Positions 26,657-34,666 are shown, counted from the first letter of the stretch. The stretch is DNA of 64,000 nt from Rhodobacterales bacterium HKCCE4037 (GCA_015689645.1 WVSM01000007.1:124001-188000), one strand, 5' to 3'. Notes: a model not told the origin generated them from the sequence alone. Numbers and translations: made by a program.

Positions 26657-27507
26657 GATCTCTCTCCTTTGAATTCCGGCATCTCCGCGGGCGAGCCCCA
26701 CTGGCAGTGAGATCGCGCCTCGTCCCGGAATTGTCGCGGCCCAAGCTCCGGCGGGGCTGACATCTCGGTGGCGTAGCTCATCAGGAAGCCTGCGGGTGTG
26801 CGCAGTGACAAGAATACCGCGTCCGACGTGGGCTGTCGCCCCGGCCCGTGAGCAATCGGCACCTGCCGATCGCGCATGTAATGCCAATGGCGCATGACGT
26901 TATCGAGCGTCTCGACCTGCCAGATCGCCCCGAGCACACCGTCTTCGTCAGATGGATAAAGCGCGACCTGGTGATGTGAACCGCCGATCGTCATGAACTG
27001 TGCCCTGCCGGCGTAGTCGCTTACGTCGAGCCCCGGCACATTCTCCCAGAAGGCCGTGTTGGCGTCGATATCTGCGCAAGCCAGTTGGACGGCTGAAAAC
27101 CCGTTCAAACCCGTGTGGCGACCCCCATGGAACGGTTGGCCGCTTTCCATATGTCGCCAGACGATCTCCAAGCGCACGCCGTTCGGAGTCGGGACAGAGA
27201 TGCCGCGCTTGATGATCCGGCGCGACGCGTCATCACCGTCCAACCACGTGACGTCATGGCCCGCATCCCCGAATGCTTGGGCATATTCGTCGAGGTCGGC
27301 GGCCCGGCCCACGCTGAACCCGATGGCGGAAGGCATATCTGTCGCGATGCACAGGGAGTAAAATCGCTTGTCGGCTCGGAACAAAGCACCGGTCTCGGTT
27401 CGGCCTTCGCACATCATTCCGAACATCTGCTCGGCGAAATCCGCGGTCGTCGCGATGTCATCCACCTTGCAGCGGACGTATCTCAATTCGCGAAAGGCAA
27501 GTGTCAT
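26653..27507 (-). CDS. VOC-family paralogue of the extradiol dioxygenase lacking iron ligands
   Basis: A 284-aa protein, clearly homologous over its full length to the next gene (shared HHxxALxP, GPxxxPTSxAxFLxxxxPxG and a C-terminal HCQWGSPAEMPEF tail). The ligand positions are replaced: GFSAVQLAC (Ala for His), GAIWQVETL (Trp for His) and FLMSYATEM (Ser for Glu). It cannot bind iron in the standard way. It may be a non-catalytic partner subunit, a binding protein or an enzyme with another mechanism. First gene of the three-gene operon. Confidence 0.78.
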   Translation of the reverse strand: MTLAFRELRYVRCKVDDIATTADFAEQMFGMMCEGRTETGALFRADKRFYSLCIATDMPSAIGFSVGRAADLDEYAQAFGDAGHDVTWLDGDDASRRIIKRGISVPTPNGVRLEIVWRHMESGQPFHGGRHTGLNGFSAVQLACADIDANTAFWENVPGLDVSDYAGRAQFMTIGGSHHQVALYPSDEDGVLGAIWQVETLDNVMRHWHYMRDRQVPIAHGPGRQPTSDAVFLSLRTPAGFLMSYATEMSAPPELGPRQFRDEARSHCQWGSPAEMPEFKGERS

Positions 27508-27949
27508 TTGGTCTTGTCCCGTTCATTACGTGAGCGACATTGCGCGCCGCGCCGTAGTCCTTCACGCCCTTCCCCAAACGTGCGCGAGAAGGGGCAAAAT
27601 GCTGCTTGGCAGAGCGCGTGTCGGCACACCTTCTCCCGCCGGCTGCGCTTGTGCTTTGGTATGTATACTTTCTAATTAGCGGCCCGATTACCAATACTTT
27701 TTCGGGCGATCGAAAATTATCGGCTCGGCCTGCCCTCCCGCCGAAAGCTGCACCAATGTCGCTCGTACGTATGCGGAAGGGTAGTCAGAAATCGTTCGAG
27801 AGGCTCTTCACCGGCGCTTGGGTCCTTTGGCACAATGGAACCGCCAGGTGCAGCGGTGCGAGATGGCCCAAAACACAGCGAATCACAGGAGAACGAAGCC
27901 CCGTTAGGAGGAGGCCATAGGACCGAAGAGTATCCTCAACAAACGAAAA
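27508..27949. other. Intergenic region of about 440 bases, no gene supported
   Basis: It lies between the start of the VOC operon and the csbD terminator and should contain the VOC operon promoter. Open frames here have no ribosome site or recognisable domain. Base composition is locally more AT-rich near 27660-27720. Confidence 0.4.
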
Positions 27950-27976
27950 CACGCCGCCCGTCGTCCGGGCGGCGTG
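27945..27976 (-). terminator. Rho-independent terminator after csbD-like gene
   Basis: An 11-base perfect stem (CACGCCGCCCG with its complement) and a 5-base loop, followed in minus-strand direction by TTTTCG. It stands 27 bases after the stop of the CsbD-family gene. Confidence 0.85.
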
Positions 27977-28003
27977 GCAAATTAAATTCTCACGTCCAGT
28001 GGT

Positions 28004-28201
28004 TTACAGCTTCGCGAGAATGTCGTCGACGGTCTGCCGAGCTTCGGCTTTCGACTGGCCAAGCCGCTGCTGAAGCTGGCCTTCCAGCTGCTCGCGGTCA
28101 CCTTTGGCCTGCTCGAGATCGTCGTCGGTCAGGTCGCCATAGGCCTCGCGCAATTTGCCCTTGATTTCAGTCCACTTGCCTTGGATCTGGTCGCTGTTCA
28201 T
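28004..28201 (-). CDS. CsbD-family stress protein
   Basis: A 65-aa protein with the CsbD pattern: MNSDQIQGKWTEIKGKLREAYGDLTDDDL at the N terminus, then charged helical repeats. CsbD-like proteins are small, hydrophilic and abundant under general stress; the molecular function is unknown. AAAGGAG precedes the ATG. A perfect EcfG-type promoter (GGAAC-N16-CGTT) lies about 47 bases upstream and a strong terminator follows, so this is a monocistronic member of the local stress regulon. Confidence 0.92.
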   Translation of the reverse strand: MNSDQIQGKWTEIKGKLREAYGDLTDDDLEQAKGDREQLEGQLQQRLGQSKAEARQTVDDILAKL

Positions 28202-28247
28202 GACGGAACTCCTTTCGCGTCCGATTTGATCGTTTCTCTGCAAATGA

Positions 28248-28272
28248 AACGCGACAGGAGGTGATTGGTTCC
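28248..28272 (-). promoter_or_regulatory. EcfG-type promoter of the csbD-like gene
   Basis: GGAAC at 28272-28268, 16-base spacer, CGTT at 28251-28248, reading toward the CsbD-family gene. It matches the alphaproteobacterial general stress sigma consensus exactly. Confidence 0.8.
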
Positions 28273-28343
28273 TGACAGCCGACCCCGCACTAACCGAGGT
28301 TCAGCGGGCCAGAGCGTGATGGTCCGAGGTTGAGTGACCCGCG

Positions 28344-28380
28344 TAAAAAAGGGCAGCGAGTCGGTGCGACCTGCTGCCCT
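28344..28380 (-). terminator. Rho-independent terminator after DUF1328 gene
   Basis: Stem AGGGCAGC/GCTGCCCT (28350-28357 with 28373-28380), with a second small GTCG/CGAC stem inside the loop. In minus-strand direction it is followed by TTTTTT. It lies 32 bases after the stop of the DUF1328 gene. Confidence 0.8.
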
Positions 28381-28411
28381 CGAGAAAAGTTTCTGGACTT
28401 CCACACGCGCT

Positions 28412-28579
28412 TCAGGATGACCTGCCAACCACGCGCATGATCAGCGTGATCACGAAAAGCGCGATGAAAATGAAAAACAGGATCTGCGCGATGCCAGCAG
28501 AAGCGCTGGCGATTCCGCCGAAGCCAAACAAGGCCGCGACGAGCGCGATTATCAAGAATGTGAGTGCCCAACCGAGCAT
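28412..28579 (-). CDS. DUF1328 (YtjA-like) small membrane protein
   Basis: A 55-aa protein, [20 protein letters not shown] at the start and a second hydrophobic stretch [19 protein letters not shown]. Two helices and the N-terminal MLxWALxFLxxALxAAxxGFxG pattern define DUF1328. It is a common general-stress membrane protein of unknown function. AAGGAGG precedes the ATG. A near-consensus EcfG promoter (GGAAC-N17-GGTT) stands upstream and a terminator follows. The gene is too short for most gene lists but is clear. Confidence 0.92.
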   Translation of the reverse strand: MLGWALTFLIIALVAALFGFGGIASASAGIAQILFFIFIALFVITLIMRVVGRSS

Positions 28580-28613
28580 GATGTGCCTCCTTCGATAGCG
28601 GTTTCAGCAGGTC

Positions 28614-28639
28614 AACCCTCTTGCCCTAACGCAGGTTCC
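28614..28639 (-). promoter_or_regulatory. Probable EcfG-type promoter of DUF1328 gene
   Basis: GGAAC at 28639-28635, 17-base spacer, GGTT at 28617-28614. One base differs from CGTT; the same GGTT variant occurs at the phyR/nepR promoter. Confidence 0.5.
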
Positions 28640-28647
28640 CGACTGGC

Positions 28648-29001
28648 CTAGAAAACCTTCAGCTGTCGCAGGAGAGCGATCACATGCTCTGACCGAAAGG
28701 GCTGTTCCAGGATGTGGACACCGGGTTGCACCTCCGCCTCACCGTTCGAACCATCCAGCGCAACAACAGGCGTTTCGAGTGCAAGCCACGCGGCAACGCT
28801 GGGTTGAGTTGGGATCTCGCGGGCGTCGCCTTCGATGAAGACCACCGCGTCAACGCCCGCGGCAACGTCCGCAAGTTTTGAGGAGATAACCACCTCGTCA
28901 GCCCCCTCGGCCAGAAGCGTTTGCTTCAGGTCCTCGGCGATCAGTCGGTTCGAATGTATGATGACACACCTTCTCCGAACCTTGTCGACCATGCGATCCA
29001 T
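28648..29001 (-). CDS. Degenerate receiver-like protein
   Basis: A 117-aa protein with the outline of a response-regulator receiver: RRCVIIHSNRLIAEDLKQTLLAEG as first strand and helix, DAVVFIEGD where the phosphoacceptor strand should be, and LEQPFRSEHVIALLRQL at the end, where the KP motif has become QP. The acidic pocket is absent, so phosphorylation is unlikely. It could be a pseudo-receiver that binds a partner protein. It is encoded within the stress island and diverges from the Crp/Fnr gene. GGGCAAG precedes the start. Confidence 0.65.
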   Translation of the reverse strand: MDRMVDKVRRRCVIIHSNRLIAEDLKQTLLAEGADEVVISSKLADVAAGVDAVVFIEGDAREIPTQPSVAAWLALETPVVALDGSNGEAEVQPGVHILEQPFRSEHVIALLRQLKVF

Positions 29002-29026
29002 TTTCTTGCCCTACTTGAACTGGAAT

Positions 29027-29051
29027 GGAACCGGCCCCATCCGCACGCGTT
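29027..29051 (+). promoter_or_regulatory. EcfG-type promoter of the Crp/Fnr gene
   Basis: GGAAC at 29027-29031, 16-base spacer, CGTT at 29048-29051, about 70 bases before the Crp/Fnr-family gene. Perfect match to GGAAC-N16-CGTT. Confidence 0.8.
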
Positions 29052-29121
29052 TCAAGCGGAAGGTCATCGCATGAATATGAGGTTCGTGCATTAAACTACG
29101 ACATAGCTGACGCAGGGACAC

Positions 29122-29850
29122 ATGGTAACAAATTGCGCGAACTGCCCGCTTCGAAAGATTGATGTATTCAAGGATCTTGACCGCGATGAACTCGCCTACA
29201 TGCAACGGTTCAAACACGGTGAGCTGAAAATCGACTCGCAATCCACGGTCTTGATGGAAGGCTCCAACAGCCCGCAATTATTCACCGCCCTCAAAGGCAT
29301 GGGCCTGCGCTACAAGACACTCGAAGACGGCCGCAGGCAGGTGGTGAATTTCGTCCTGCCCGGCGATTTCATCGGCCTGCAGGCCGGGGTGATGGGAGAA
29401 ATGAAGCATTCGGTCGAGGCAACGACGCCGATGGTCCTTTGCGTCTTTGACCGCTCCGAACTGTGGTCACTTTTCAAGACACAACCCGAACGTGCTTTCG
29501 ACCTCACCTGGGCTGCGGCGATCGAAGAGCATTTCCTCGGAGAGGCGCTGGCGACGCTAGGACAAATGGATGCCATCGAACGGATGAGTTGGGGTCTCAT
29601 CCGGTTTTTCATGCGGTGCGAGTCCCTGGGCCTGGTCGATGGCGACCGATGCCCCTTCCCCTACAGACAACAGGATCTCGCCGACACGCTCGGCTTGTCG
29701 CTGGTTCATACGAACAAGACGCTGATGAAATTGCGGCAACGCCAGTTGCTTTCACTGGAAGCCGGTATCCTGACCCTCCACGATCCCGAAGCGCTGAAAG
29801 AACTCGCCGCTCTGGAGATCGAGCCTGTGGTACAGCGCCCCCTCATCTAA
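29122..29850 (+). CDS. Crp/Fnr-family transcriptional regulator
   Basis: A 242-aa regulator: cyclic-nucleotide-type beta-roll (about residues 30-120, GRRQVVNFVLPGDFIGL), dimer helix, and a winged HTH with YRQQDLADTLGLSLVHTNKTLMKL. There is an N-terminal CANCPL pair of cysteines, but the four-cysteine arrangement of oxygen-sensing FNR is not evident, so an iron-sulphur sensor role is doubtful. The ligand is unknown. A perfect EcfG promoter upstream makes it a second-tier regulator of the general stress response. Confidence 0.9.
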   Translation: MVTNCANCPLRKIDVFKDLDRDELAYMQRFKHGELKIDSQSTVLMEGSNSPQLFTALKGMGLRYKTLEDGRRQVVNFVLPGDFIGLQAGVMGEMKHSVEATTPMVLCVFDRSELWSLFKTQPERAFDLTWAAAIEEHFLGEALATLGQMDAIERMSWGLIRFFMRCESLGLVDGDRCPFPYRQQDLADTLGLSLVHTNKTLMKLRQRQLLSLEAGILTLHDPEALKELAALEIEPVVQRPLI

Positions 29851-29851
29851 T

Positions 29852-29879
29852 GAAAAAGCCCGGCGCTTCGGCCGGGCTT
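29852..29879 (-). terminator. Stem-loop terminator between Crp/Fnr gene and the 57-aa membrane protein gene
   Basis: Stem AAGCCCGGC/GCCGGGCTT with a 6-base loop. In minus-strand direction it is followed by TTTTCA, so it suits the leftward 57-aa gene; on the plus strand the T run is missing, but the hairpin starts a few bases after the Crp/Fnr stop and may act in both directions. Confidence 0.6.
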
Positions 29880-30027
29880 GGATCGTGTGTCGTGTCGTAA
29901 GACGCTGGACATCGCATTTTTCAGACTCTGGCGTCTGACGGAAAGCGGTGTCAAATGCGTCAACCCGTTTGCGCGTTCGGCGTAGGTTCGAACCGGCGCG
30001 TTCCGACGGATCAGCCGCCGGAGATCG

Positions 30028-30201
30028 TTACTGGGAGTCTTCCACCAGAGCAGGAGCTGCCTGCTCTCCGTCCGGAGCGGCGTCCCAGCCGATGAAAAAT
30101 ACCGCTGCCACGCCCGCAATGATCAGCGCCAGCGCAATTCCGATCAGAGATGGACGATGGTTGCGCGCCTGCTTTTCAACGTTGGTGTCGGGTGCCGACA
30201 T
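30028..30201 (-). CDS. 57-aa single-pass membrane protein
   Basis: The frame begins MSAPDTNVEKQARNHRPSLI, followed by one transmembrane helix (GIALALIIAGVAAVFFIGW, about residues 20-38) and an acidic C-terminal tail. No named family is recognised. AGGAGAA lies upstream of the ATG and a perfect EcfG promoter 32 bases further, so expression under general stress is likely. A leftward terminator lies about 150 bases downstream. Confidence 0.8.
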   Translation of the reverse strand: MSAPDTNVEKQARNHRPSLIGIALALIIAGVAAVFFIGWDAAPDGEQAAPALVEDSQ

Positions 30202-30232
30202 GATTGTTCTCCTTTTCGTCGTTCATCCCGCC

Positions 30233-30257
30233 AACGTTTGGCCGGCGGGTCGGTTCC
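30233..30257 (-). promoter_or_regulatory. EcfG-type promoter of the 57-aa membrane protein gene
   Basis: GGAAC at 30257-30253, 16-base spacer, CGTT at 30236-30233. Perfect consensus, read leftward. Confidence 0.8.
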
Positions 30258-30272
30258 AAACTTTTTTTGAGC

Positions 30273-31091
30273 TTAGCCCGCAGTGTCCGGTTCGGTTGCA
30301 GGCTCGACTTCGTCCTTGACCTGCCCCCACGCGAGCAGCGCGAAAACCAGAGTGCCGCCGACAATGTTGCCCGCTAGGACCGGGATGAAAAACCGGAACA
30401 CCGCCGGACCAACTCCAAGATCTCCACGCAGGGCGAGGAACCACATTTCGACGGAACCGGCGATGATATGGGTGAAGTCGCCCGCTGCGATGAGCCAGGT
30501 AAACAGGACGATCAACAACAACTCACCGCCCTTTTGACCCGGCAACATCCAGACGATGGATGCCACCAGCACGCCCGCAGGGATCGCCTTGAAGAACGCC
30601 TGACCGGCGGGGAAGCCCGTCGCATGATGCGACAGGTCGGAGATGACCGAAAGAAGCCCGGGTTCAAATGCTCCGCTGAAGGCCATGAAAGCGGCAGCCC
30701 CGGCCGCACCGATGATGTTCGCGGTAAGAACGATTGTCCAAAGCCGCATGACCGACATCAGGCACGTCATGGATCGTTCAGCCGCCAGAGGCAGGATCGT
30801 GGTGATGGTATTCTCGGTGAACAATTGCATCCGCCCGAGAATCACGAGCAGAAATCCAAAGCTGTAACCGAGATTCTCGATGATATAGCGCCACGGCGTA
30901 TCCGGCAGGTGCGTGCGCAGCACAGCCTCTCCGAGGACCGAGAAGGCGATCAGCACGCCGGCGGCGATACCGGACCAGACCAGAGACCTGAACGGACGTT
31001 CCAGTTCTTCGTCGCCGTCGCGACGGATCACCTCGTATATCAACTTCGAGCTGAGCCGCGTTGCGTCGCGGACGGCTATTTCATCATGCAT
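30273..31091 (-). CDS. Formate/nitrite transporter (FNT) family channel, YfdC-like
   Basis: A 272-aa membrane protein with six predicted helices. GYSFGFLLVILGRMQLFTENTIT is the FNT signature around the second half-helix, and HATGFPAGQAFFKAIPAGVLVAS with IAAGDFTHIIAGSVE marks the second repeat. FNT channels conduct small monocarboxylate or nitrite anions. The YfdC subgroup has no assigned substrate. AAGGAG lies 7 bases before the chosen ATG. A perfect EcfG promoter is upstream, so it is a stress-induced channel. Confidence 0.87.
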   Translation of the reverse strand: MHDEIAVRDATRLSSKLIYEVIRRDGDEELERPFRSLVWSGIAAGVLIAFSVLGEAVLRTHLPDTPWRYIIENLGYSFGFLLVILGRMQLFTENTITTILPLAAERSMTCLMSVMRLWTIVLTANIIGAAGAAAFMAFSGAFEPGLLSVISDLSHHATGFPAGQAFFKAIPAGVLVASIVWMLPGQKGGELLLIVLFTWLIAAGDFTHIIAGSVEMWFLALRGDLGVGPAVFRFFIPVLAGNIVGGTLVFALLAWGQVKDEVEPATEPDTAG

Positions 31092-31117
31092 CAAGGAGCT
31101 CCTTCAACAGACGCAGC

Positions 31118-31142
31118 AACGCTTGGATCGCGAATAGGTTCC
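31118..31142 (-). promoter_or_regulatory. EcfG-type promoter of the FNT channel gene
   Basis: GGAAC at 31142-31138, 16-base spacer, CGTT at 31121-31118, 27 bases before the ATG. Perfect consensus. Confidence 0.8.
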
Positions 31143-31192
31143 CCCATTGGCAGATCACCGAACTTATTGTCGTTGTAGATCAGGTTCGAAGC

Positions 31193-31222
31193 GAAAAAAG
31201 GCCTCGCGACAAGCGCGAGGCC
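31193..31222 (-). terminator. Rho-independent terminator of phyR
   Basis: Stem GGCCTCGCG/CGCGAGGCC with a 5-base loop, then TTTTTT in minus-strand direction, 27 bases after the phyR stop. Confidence 0.85.
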
Positions 31223-31248
31223 CGCTCCGTGCTTCGTCTTACGTTCAC

Positions 31249-32073
31249 TCAGACGGCGACGTGCATTTCTTCCGTGGTCGCGAAGAACATTGCCTGGCTG
31301 ACGGCTGCGCGCACCTGTTCCTCGGAATAGGGTTTGGTGATGAGGAACGCAGGTTCAGGCCGGTCCCCTGTCAGCAAACGTTCAGGGAACGCCGTTATGA
31401 AGATGACCGGACGATCGCCAAGGTCGGCCAACAGCGCGTTCACCGCGTCGATGCCCGACGATTTGTCGGCAAGCTGAATGTCCGCAAGGATGAGATCCGG
31501 GACATCACCCTTGCCCATCTTGATGGCTTCGTCCCGCGTGCGGGCGATGTTGGTAACATTGTGGCCCATGCCGGACACGATGGACTTGAGATCCATCGCG
31601 ATGATTCCTTCGTCCTCGATGATCAGAACGTCGCCAGTCACCAGTTTGCCCATCTCGTCCATGGCACGGGCATATAGTTCTTCGACCTCTGATTGAGGGA
31701 GGTCCATGATCTCGGCAATTGCACTGAACCCGAAGCCTTCAACCGCGCGAAGCAGAAGCACTTCGCGAGAGTTCTCGGTCAGGTGCTTCAGGCGCCACTG
31801 GGCCTGCCGTTCGAGCAGGTCGGAATCTGCCTGGCCCTCCAGCACACCGCCAGAAGACGCCCAGATACCGTGGAAAGTCCGGAACAGGTTCACCCGACTG
31901 TCGGGCCCCGATGTCACAAGGCTTGGGTCTGCGACAATGGTTTCAAGCGTCGCGATTGCGTATTGGTCGCCACTTGTCTGACCACCTGTCAGAGCGCGTG
32001 CGTACCGACGCAGATACGGCAGATCGGCAGCCACGATCGACCCCACATCCACCGGGTTTTTCGCGTCATCCAT
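31249..32073 (-). CDS. phyR: General stress anti-anti-sigma response regulator PhyR
   Basis: A 274-aa protein made of an ECF-sigma-like domain without DNA-binding competence (residues 1-145: DLPYLRRYARALTG, SREVLLLRAVEGFGFSAIAEIM) and a C-terminal receiver (DVLIIEDEGIIAM, phosphoacceptor D198 in LILADIQLADKSSGIDA, ITKPYSEE). When phosphorylated, PhyR sequesters NepR and frees EcfG. AGGAG lies 7 bases before the start MDDAKNPVDV. It diverges from nepR-ecfG across a palindromic promoter region. Confidence 0.97.
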   Translation of the reverse strand: MDDAKNPVDVGSIVAADLPYLRRYARALTGGQTSGDQYAIATLETIVADPSLVTSGPDSRVNLFRTFHGIWASSGGVLEGQADSDLLERQAQWRLKHLTENSREVLLLRAVEGFGFSAIAEIMDLPQSEVEELYARAMDEMGKLVTGDVLIIEDEGIIAMDLKSIVSGMGHNVTNIARTRDEAIKMGKGDVPDLILADIQLADKSSGIDAVNALLADLGDRPVIFITAFPERLLTGDRPEPAFLITKPYSEEQVRAAVSQAMFFATTEEMHVAV

Positions 32074-32101
32074 AAGTTTTCTCCTGTCCATGCTTTTTCA
32101 T

Positions 32102-32128
32102 GGAACCTTTTCTGGTTTAGTTGGTTCC
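32102..32128. promoter_or_regulatory. Symmetric divergent EcfG-type promoter between phyR and nepR
   Basis: GGAACC at 32102-32107 and its inverse GGTTCC at 32123-32128, 15 bases apart. Read rightward: GGAAC-N16-GGTT toward nepR-ecfG. Read leftward: the same toward phyR. Each -35 element doubles as the other strand's -10, giving autoregulation of both arms. Confidence 0.65.
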
Positions 32129-32161
32129 ACCTTGAACGAAAAATTTCCTGGTTGCGAGCAC

Positions 32162-32335
32162 ATGGACAATAATCCCAAAGACGCAAGCCGCGGCGCCGAA
32201 GCGGTGGCGCGGCAAATTGACGAAAATTTGAGGCGTGTCTACGACGCCGCCATCAACGAAGACCTGCCCGACAGGTTCAAGGATCTCCTGGCTCAATTGA
32301 AGTCCAGTGACGGAGATCACGCGAATGGCAAATGA
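32162..32335 (+). CDS. nepR: Anti-sigma factor NepR
   Basis: A 57-aa anti-sigma factor: QIDENLRRVYDAAINEDLPDRFKDLLAQL is the conserved NepR core of two helices that bind EcfG or phosphorylated PhyR. It precedes ecfG and overlaps its start by 11 bases, so the sigma and anti-sigma factors are made together. Divergent from phyR, the usual arrangement in alphaproteobacteria. Confidence 0.95.
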   Translation: MDNNPKDASRGAEAVARQIDENLRRVYDAAINEDLPDRFKDLLAQLKSSDGDHANGK

Positions 32336-32873
32336 TCCCCGCGATGAAATTGTCGAGCATCTGCCGTCAATGCGGGCCTTTGCCCGATCGCTGACGCGCA
32401 ACGCTGCGACCGCCGACGACCTCGTGCAGGACACGGTCGTGAAGGCGTGGTCCAACATCGACAAGTTCGAGCCAGGCACCAACATGCGCGCATGGCTGTT
32501 CACCATCTTGCGCAACACCTACTACTCGTTGCACCGCAAACGGTCCCGCGAAGTTGCGGATGTGGACGGCGTCATGGCCGGTCGGTTGTCTGAAAAGCCC
32601 GCCCATGACGGGCGCCTGGTCATGAAGGATTTCACCGCCGCATTCGCACTGCTCCCCGATGAACAGCGTGAGGCGCTTCTGCTCGTGGGCGCGTCAGGGT
32701 TCTCGTACGAAGAAGCCGCGGAAATGTGTAAATGTGCCGTCGGCACGATCAAAAGCCGCGCCAACCGCGGACGCAAGCGGCTGGCGGAACTGATGTCTCT
32801 GGATGAGAACGAACCGCTGGAAATCACCGATCAGGCCACCATGGCCGTGGTGAACAGCGGATCCGCTGCATGA
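32325..32873 (+). CDS. ecfG: General stress ECF sigma factor EcfG
   Basis: A 182-aa ECF15-type sigma factor. Region 2 (SMRAFARSLTRNAATADDLVQDTVVKAW, then MRAWLFTILRNTYYSL) and region 4 (LLPDEQREALLLVGASGFSYEEAAEM, VGTIKSRANRGRKRL) are complete. It is predicted to recognise the GGAAC-N16/17-CGTT sites found throughout 28-41 kb. The start MANDPRDE has GGAG nine bases upstream; a GTG six codons earlier is less likely. Confidence 0.96.
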   Translation: MANDPRDEIVEHLPSMRAFARSLTRNAATADDLVQDTVVKAWSNIDKFEPGTNMRAWLFTILRNTYYSLHRKRSREVADVDGVMAGRLSEKPAHDGRLVMKDFTAAFALLPDEQREALLLVGASGFSYEEAAEMCKCAVGTIKSRANRGRKRLAELMSLDENEPLEITDQATMAVVNSGSAA

Positions 32874-34651
32874 TGACAAAACATCGGCGCCAAGAGGGGT
32901 TTTGGTCCTCTTTACGGGCGCGTCTTGCCGTATTGCTGAGTATCGCGATCCTGCCTCTTGGCGTGGTCGCGGTGCTGCAAACGGCAGACGTCGTCGCAAA
33001 GGCGCAACGGTTGGAACGGAGTGACCTGCTGGAGCGGACGCAGCGCGCGGTGAACGCCGAACGGGCGCTTCTGCGCCATGCGCTCGGCGCAGCGGAAGCC
33101 TTGGGGATCTCGGCGGCGACCGTCGGATCCGAAAGTCCGGCGTGTTCGCAATTGATGGAGGACTACGTCGCCCGGAACGCCTCGATCGTTTTCGCTGGTT
33201 ATAGTGACGCCGATGGTATTCTGCGGTGTGCCAGCAACGGAAGGGTTGTTGACATCAACGGTCGGCCGACCTGGGAGAACGTCTCCGGCAACCCACGTCC
33301 GCTGATCACTTACAGCGCTGTTGGAGCCGCATCCGGGCAGGAAGTACTGGTTGCGACCATGCCCGTGCTGGATCCTGAAAACGGCAGCCTGCGCGGCGCT
33401 GCGTTCGTCTCACTGCCCGGTGCGTTGTTCGATACCCTGCTCGGCCCCGGCCTCGATGGCGTGGAACTGGCGCTGCTTGATCATGACGGTACGGTGCTGG
33501 CGACGTCCGCCGAGAACGCAGAGCGGATTGAGGCGTTGGGAATCATTCCAAGCGAGCTGGAGATCATCAATGGCGGATATACGCGGGACCTCGAGGATAC
33601 AGCCACCGCTGAACTCGCCGTTCTGGTCCCGCTGATCTCCGATCGTGTCTATGTCCTGGGCATCTGGGAAGGCATGCGCGGCAATTTTTCCGTCTCGCCC
33701 TTCGGCCTGAGCGCGCCGTTGTTCCCATTGGTGATGTGGGCGGTTGCGATGGGCGTGGCGATCCTTGCCGTCGACAGGCTGGTGTTGCGGCACCTTCGTA
33801 GCGTCCGGAGTCACATGGCGCGTTTTTCTTTTGACGATCCGGGCGACAGCTTCGCAACGCTCGATGATCCGCCGCGCGAGATTGCCGATATCGCAGACAC
33901 CTATAATCGCATGGTCGACCGCATCCTGGGCGATCGTACCGTTTTGGCTGAAGCCTTGCAGGAGAAGGAATTGCTTCTGCGAGAAGTCCACCACCGTGTA
34001 AAAAACAACCTGCAACTCATCGCGTCGATCCTGAACATCCAGATCCGCTCCGCCCCGCCGGCATCGCGTCATATCCTGCGCCGCATGCAGGATCGGGTCA
34101 TGGGCCTGTCGTCGATCCACAAGGCGCTGTACTCCGGGAATACGCTGTCGGAAGTGCGTGTCGACCGCCTGTTGGACGAACTTCTTCAGTCGACGATCTC
34201 GATCGGCCTGCCGGCCGGATCGACCGTCAAGATCGAATTCGATCTCGATCCGATCTCGCTTGACCCGGACCAGGCTGTGCCGTTGACGCTGCTGGCGCTG
34301 GAACTGGCAACCAACGCGGTGAAATACGTGGGGCGCAGACCGGACGGAGACGCCTATATCCGCGTTTCCCTGGACCTGCAGGGCAAAGATGTTCTGCTGA
34401 GTATCGAGAACACGCTCGGCCTTCCGATCCAGGACCAGGAAGTCACGGAGGGGACGGGCCTGGGCCACCAGTTGATCGAAGCCTTCGTATCGCAGCTCGG
34501 TGGGAAGATGGAAACCGAGGCATCTGACGCGCTGCATTCTGTCCGCGTCCATTGCGCGGACCTGCTGGTGGGCGAAATCGAAGAAGCCGAACCGGCGGGT
34601 GAAGAGGAACCAGATGAGCAGCGCGGCGTTGGAAACCGTCGCGCAAGCTGA
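32870..34651 (+). CDS. HisKA_2-type membrane sensor histidine kinase for the PhyR system
   Basis: A 593-aa kinase: helix at about 19-38, periplasmic sensor region (about 40-275, Cache-like, containing a Cys pair at C92 and C120), second helix at about 282-303, HAMP-like linker, then HisKA_2 with the phosphorylated His in LLREVHHRVKNNLQLIAS (H375) and a C-terminal ATPase domain (LLALELATNAVKYVG, GTGLGHQLIEAF). Its ATG overlaps the ecfG stop (ATGA). Position and family make it the cognate PhyR kinase (PhyK-like role); the stimulus is unknown. Confidence 0.9.
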   Translation: MMTKHRRQEGFWSSLRARLAVLLSIAILPLGVVAVLQTADVVAKAQRLERSDLLERTQRAVNAERALLRHALGAAEALGISAATVGSESPACSQLMEDYVARNASIVFAGYSDADGILRCASNGRVVDINGRPTWENVSGNPRPLITYSAVGAASGQEVLVATMPVLDPENGSLRGAAFVSLPGALFDTLLGPGLDGVELALLDHDGTVLATSAENAERIEALGIIPSELEIINGGYTRDLEDTATAELAVLVPLISDRVYVLGIWEGMRGNFSVSPFGLSAPLFPLVMWAVAMGVAILAVDRLVLRHLRSVRSHMARFSFDDPGDSFATLDDPPREIADIADTYNRMVDRILGDRTVLAEALQEKELLLREVHHRVKNNLQLIASILNIQIRSAPPASRHILRRMQDRVMGLSSIHKALYSGNTLSEVRVDRLLDELLQSTISIGLPAGSTVKIEFDLDPISLDPDQAVPLTLLALELATNAVKYVGRRPDGDAYIRVSLDLQGKDVLLSIENTLGLPIQDQEVTEGTGLGHQLIEAFVSQLGGKMETEASDALHSVRVHCADLLVGEIEEAEPAGEEEPDEQRGVGNRRAS

Positions 34652-34666
34652 AACTGGGGCCTCGAA

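Noticed and set aside
29122-29850. Crp/Fnr gene as an oxygen-sensing FNR
   Set aside because: Only an N-terminal Cys pair is evident; the full four-cysteine arrangement is not seen.
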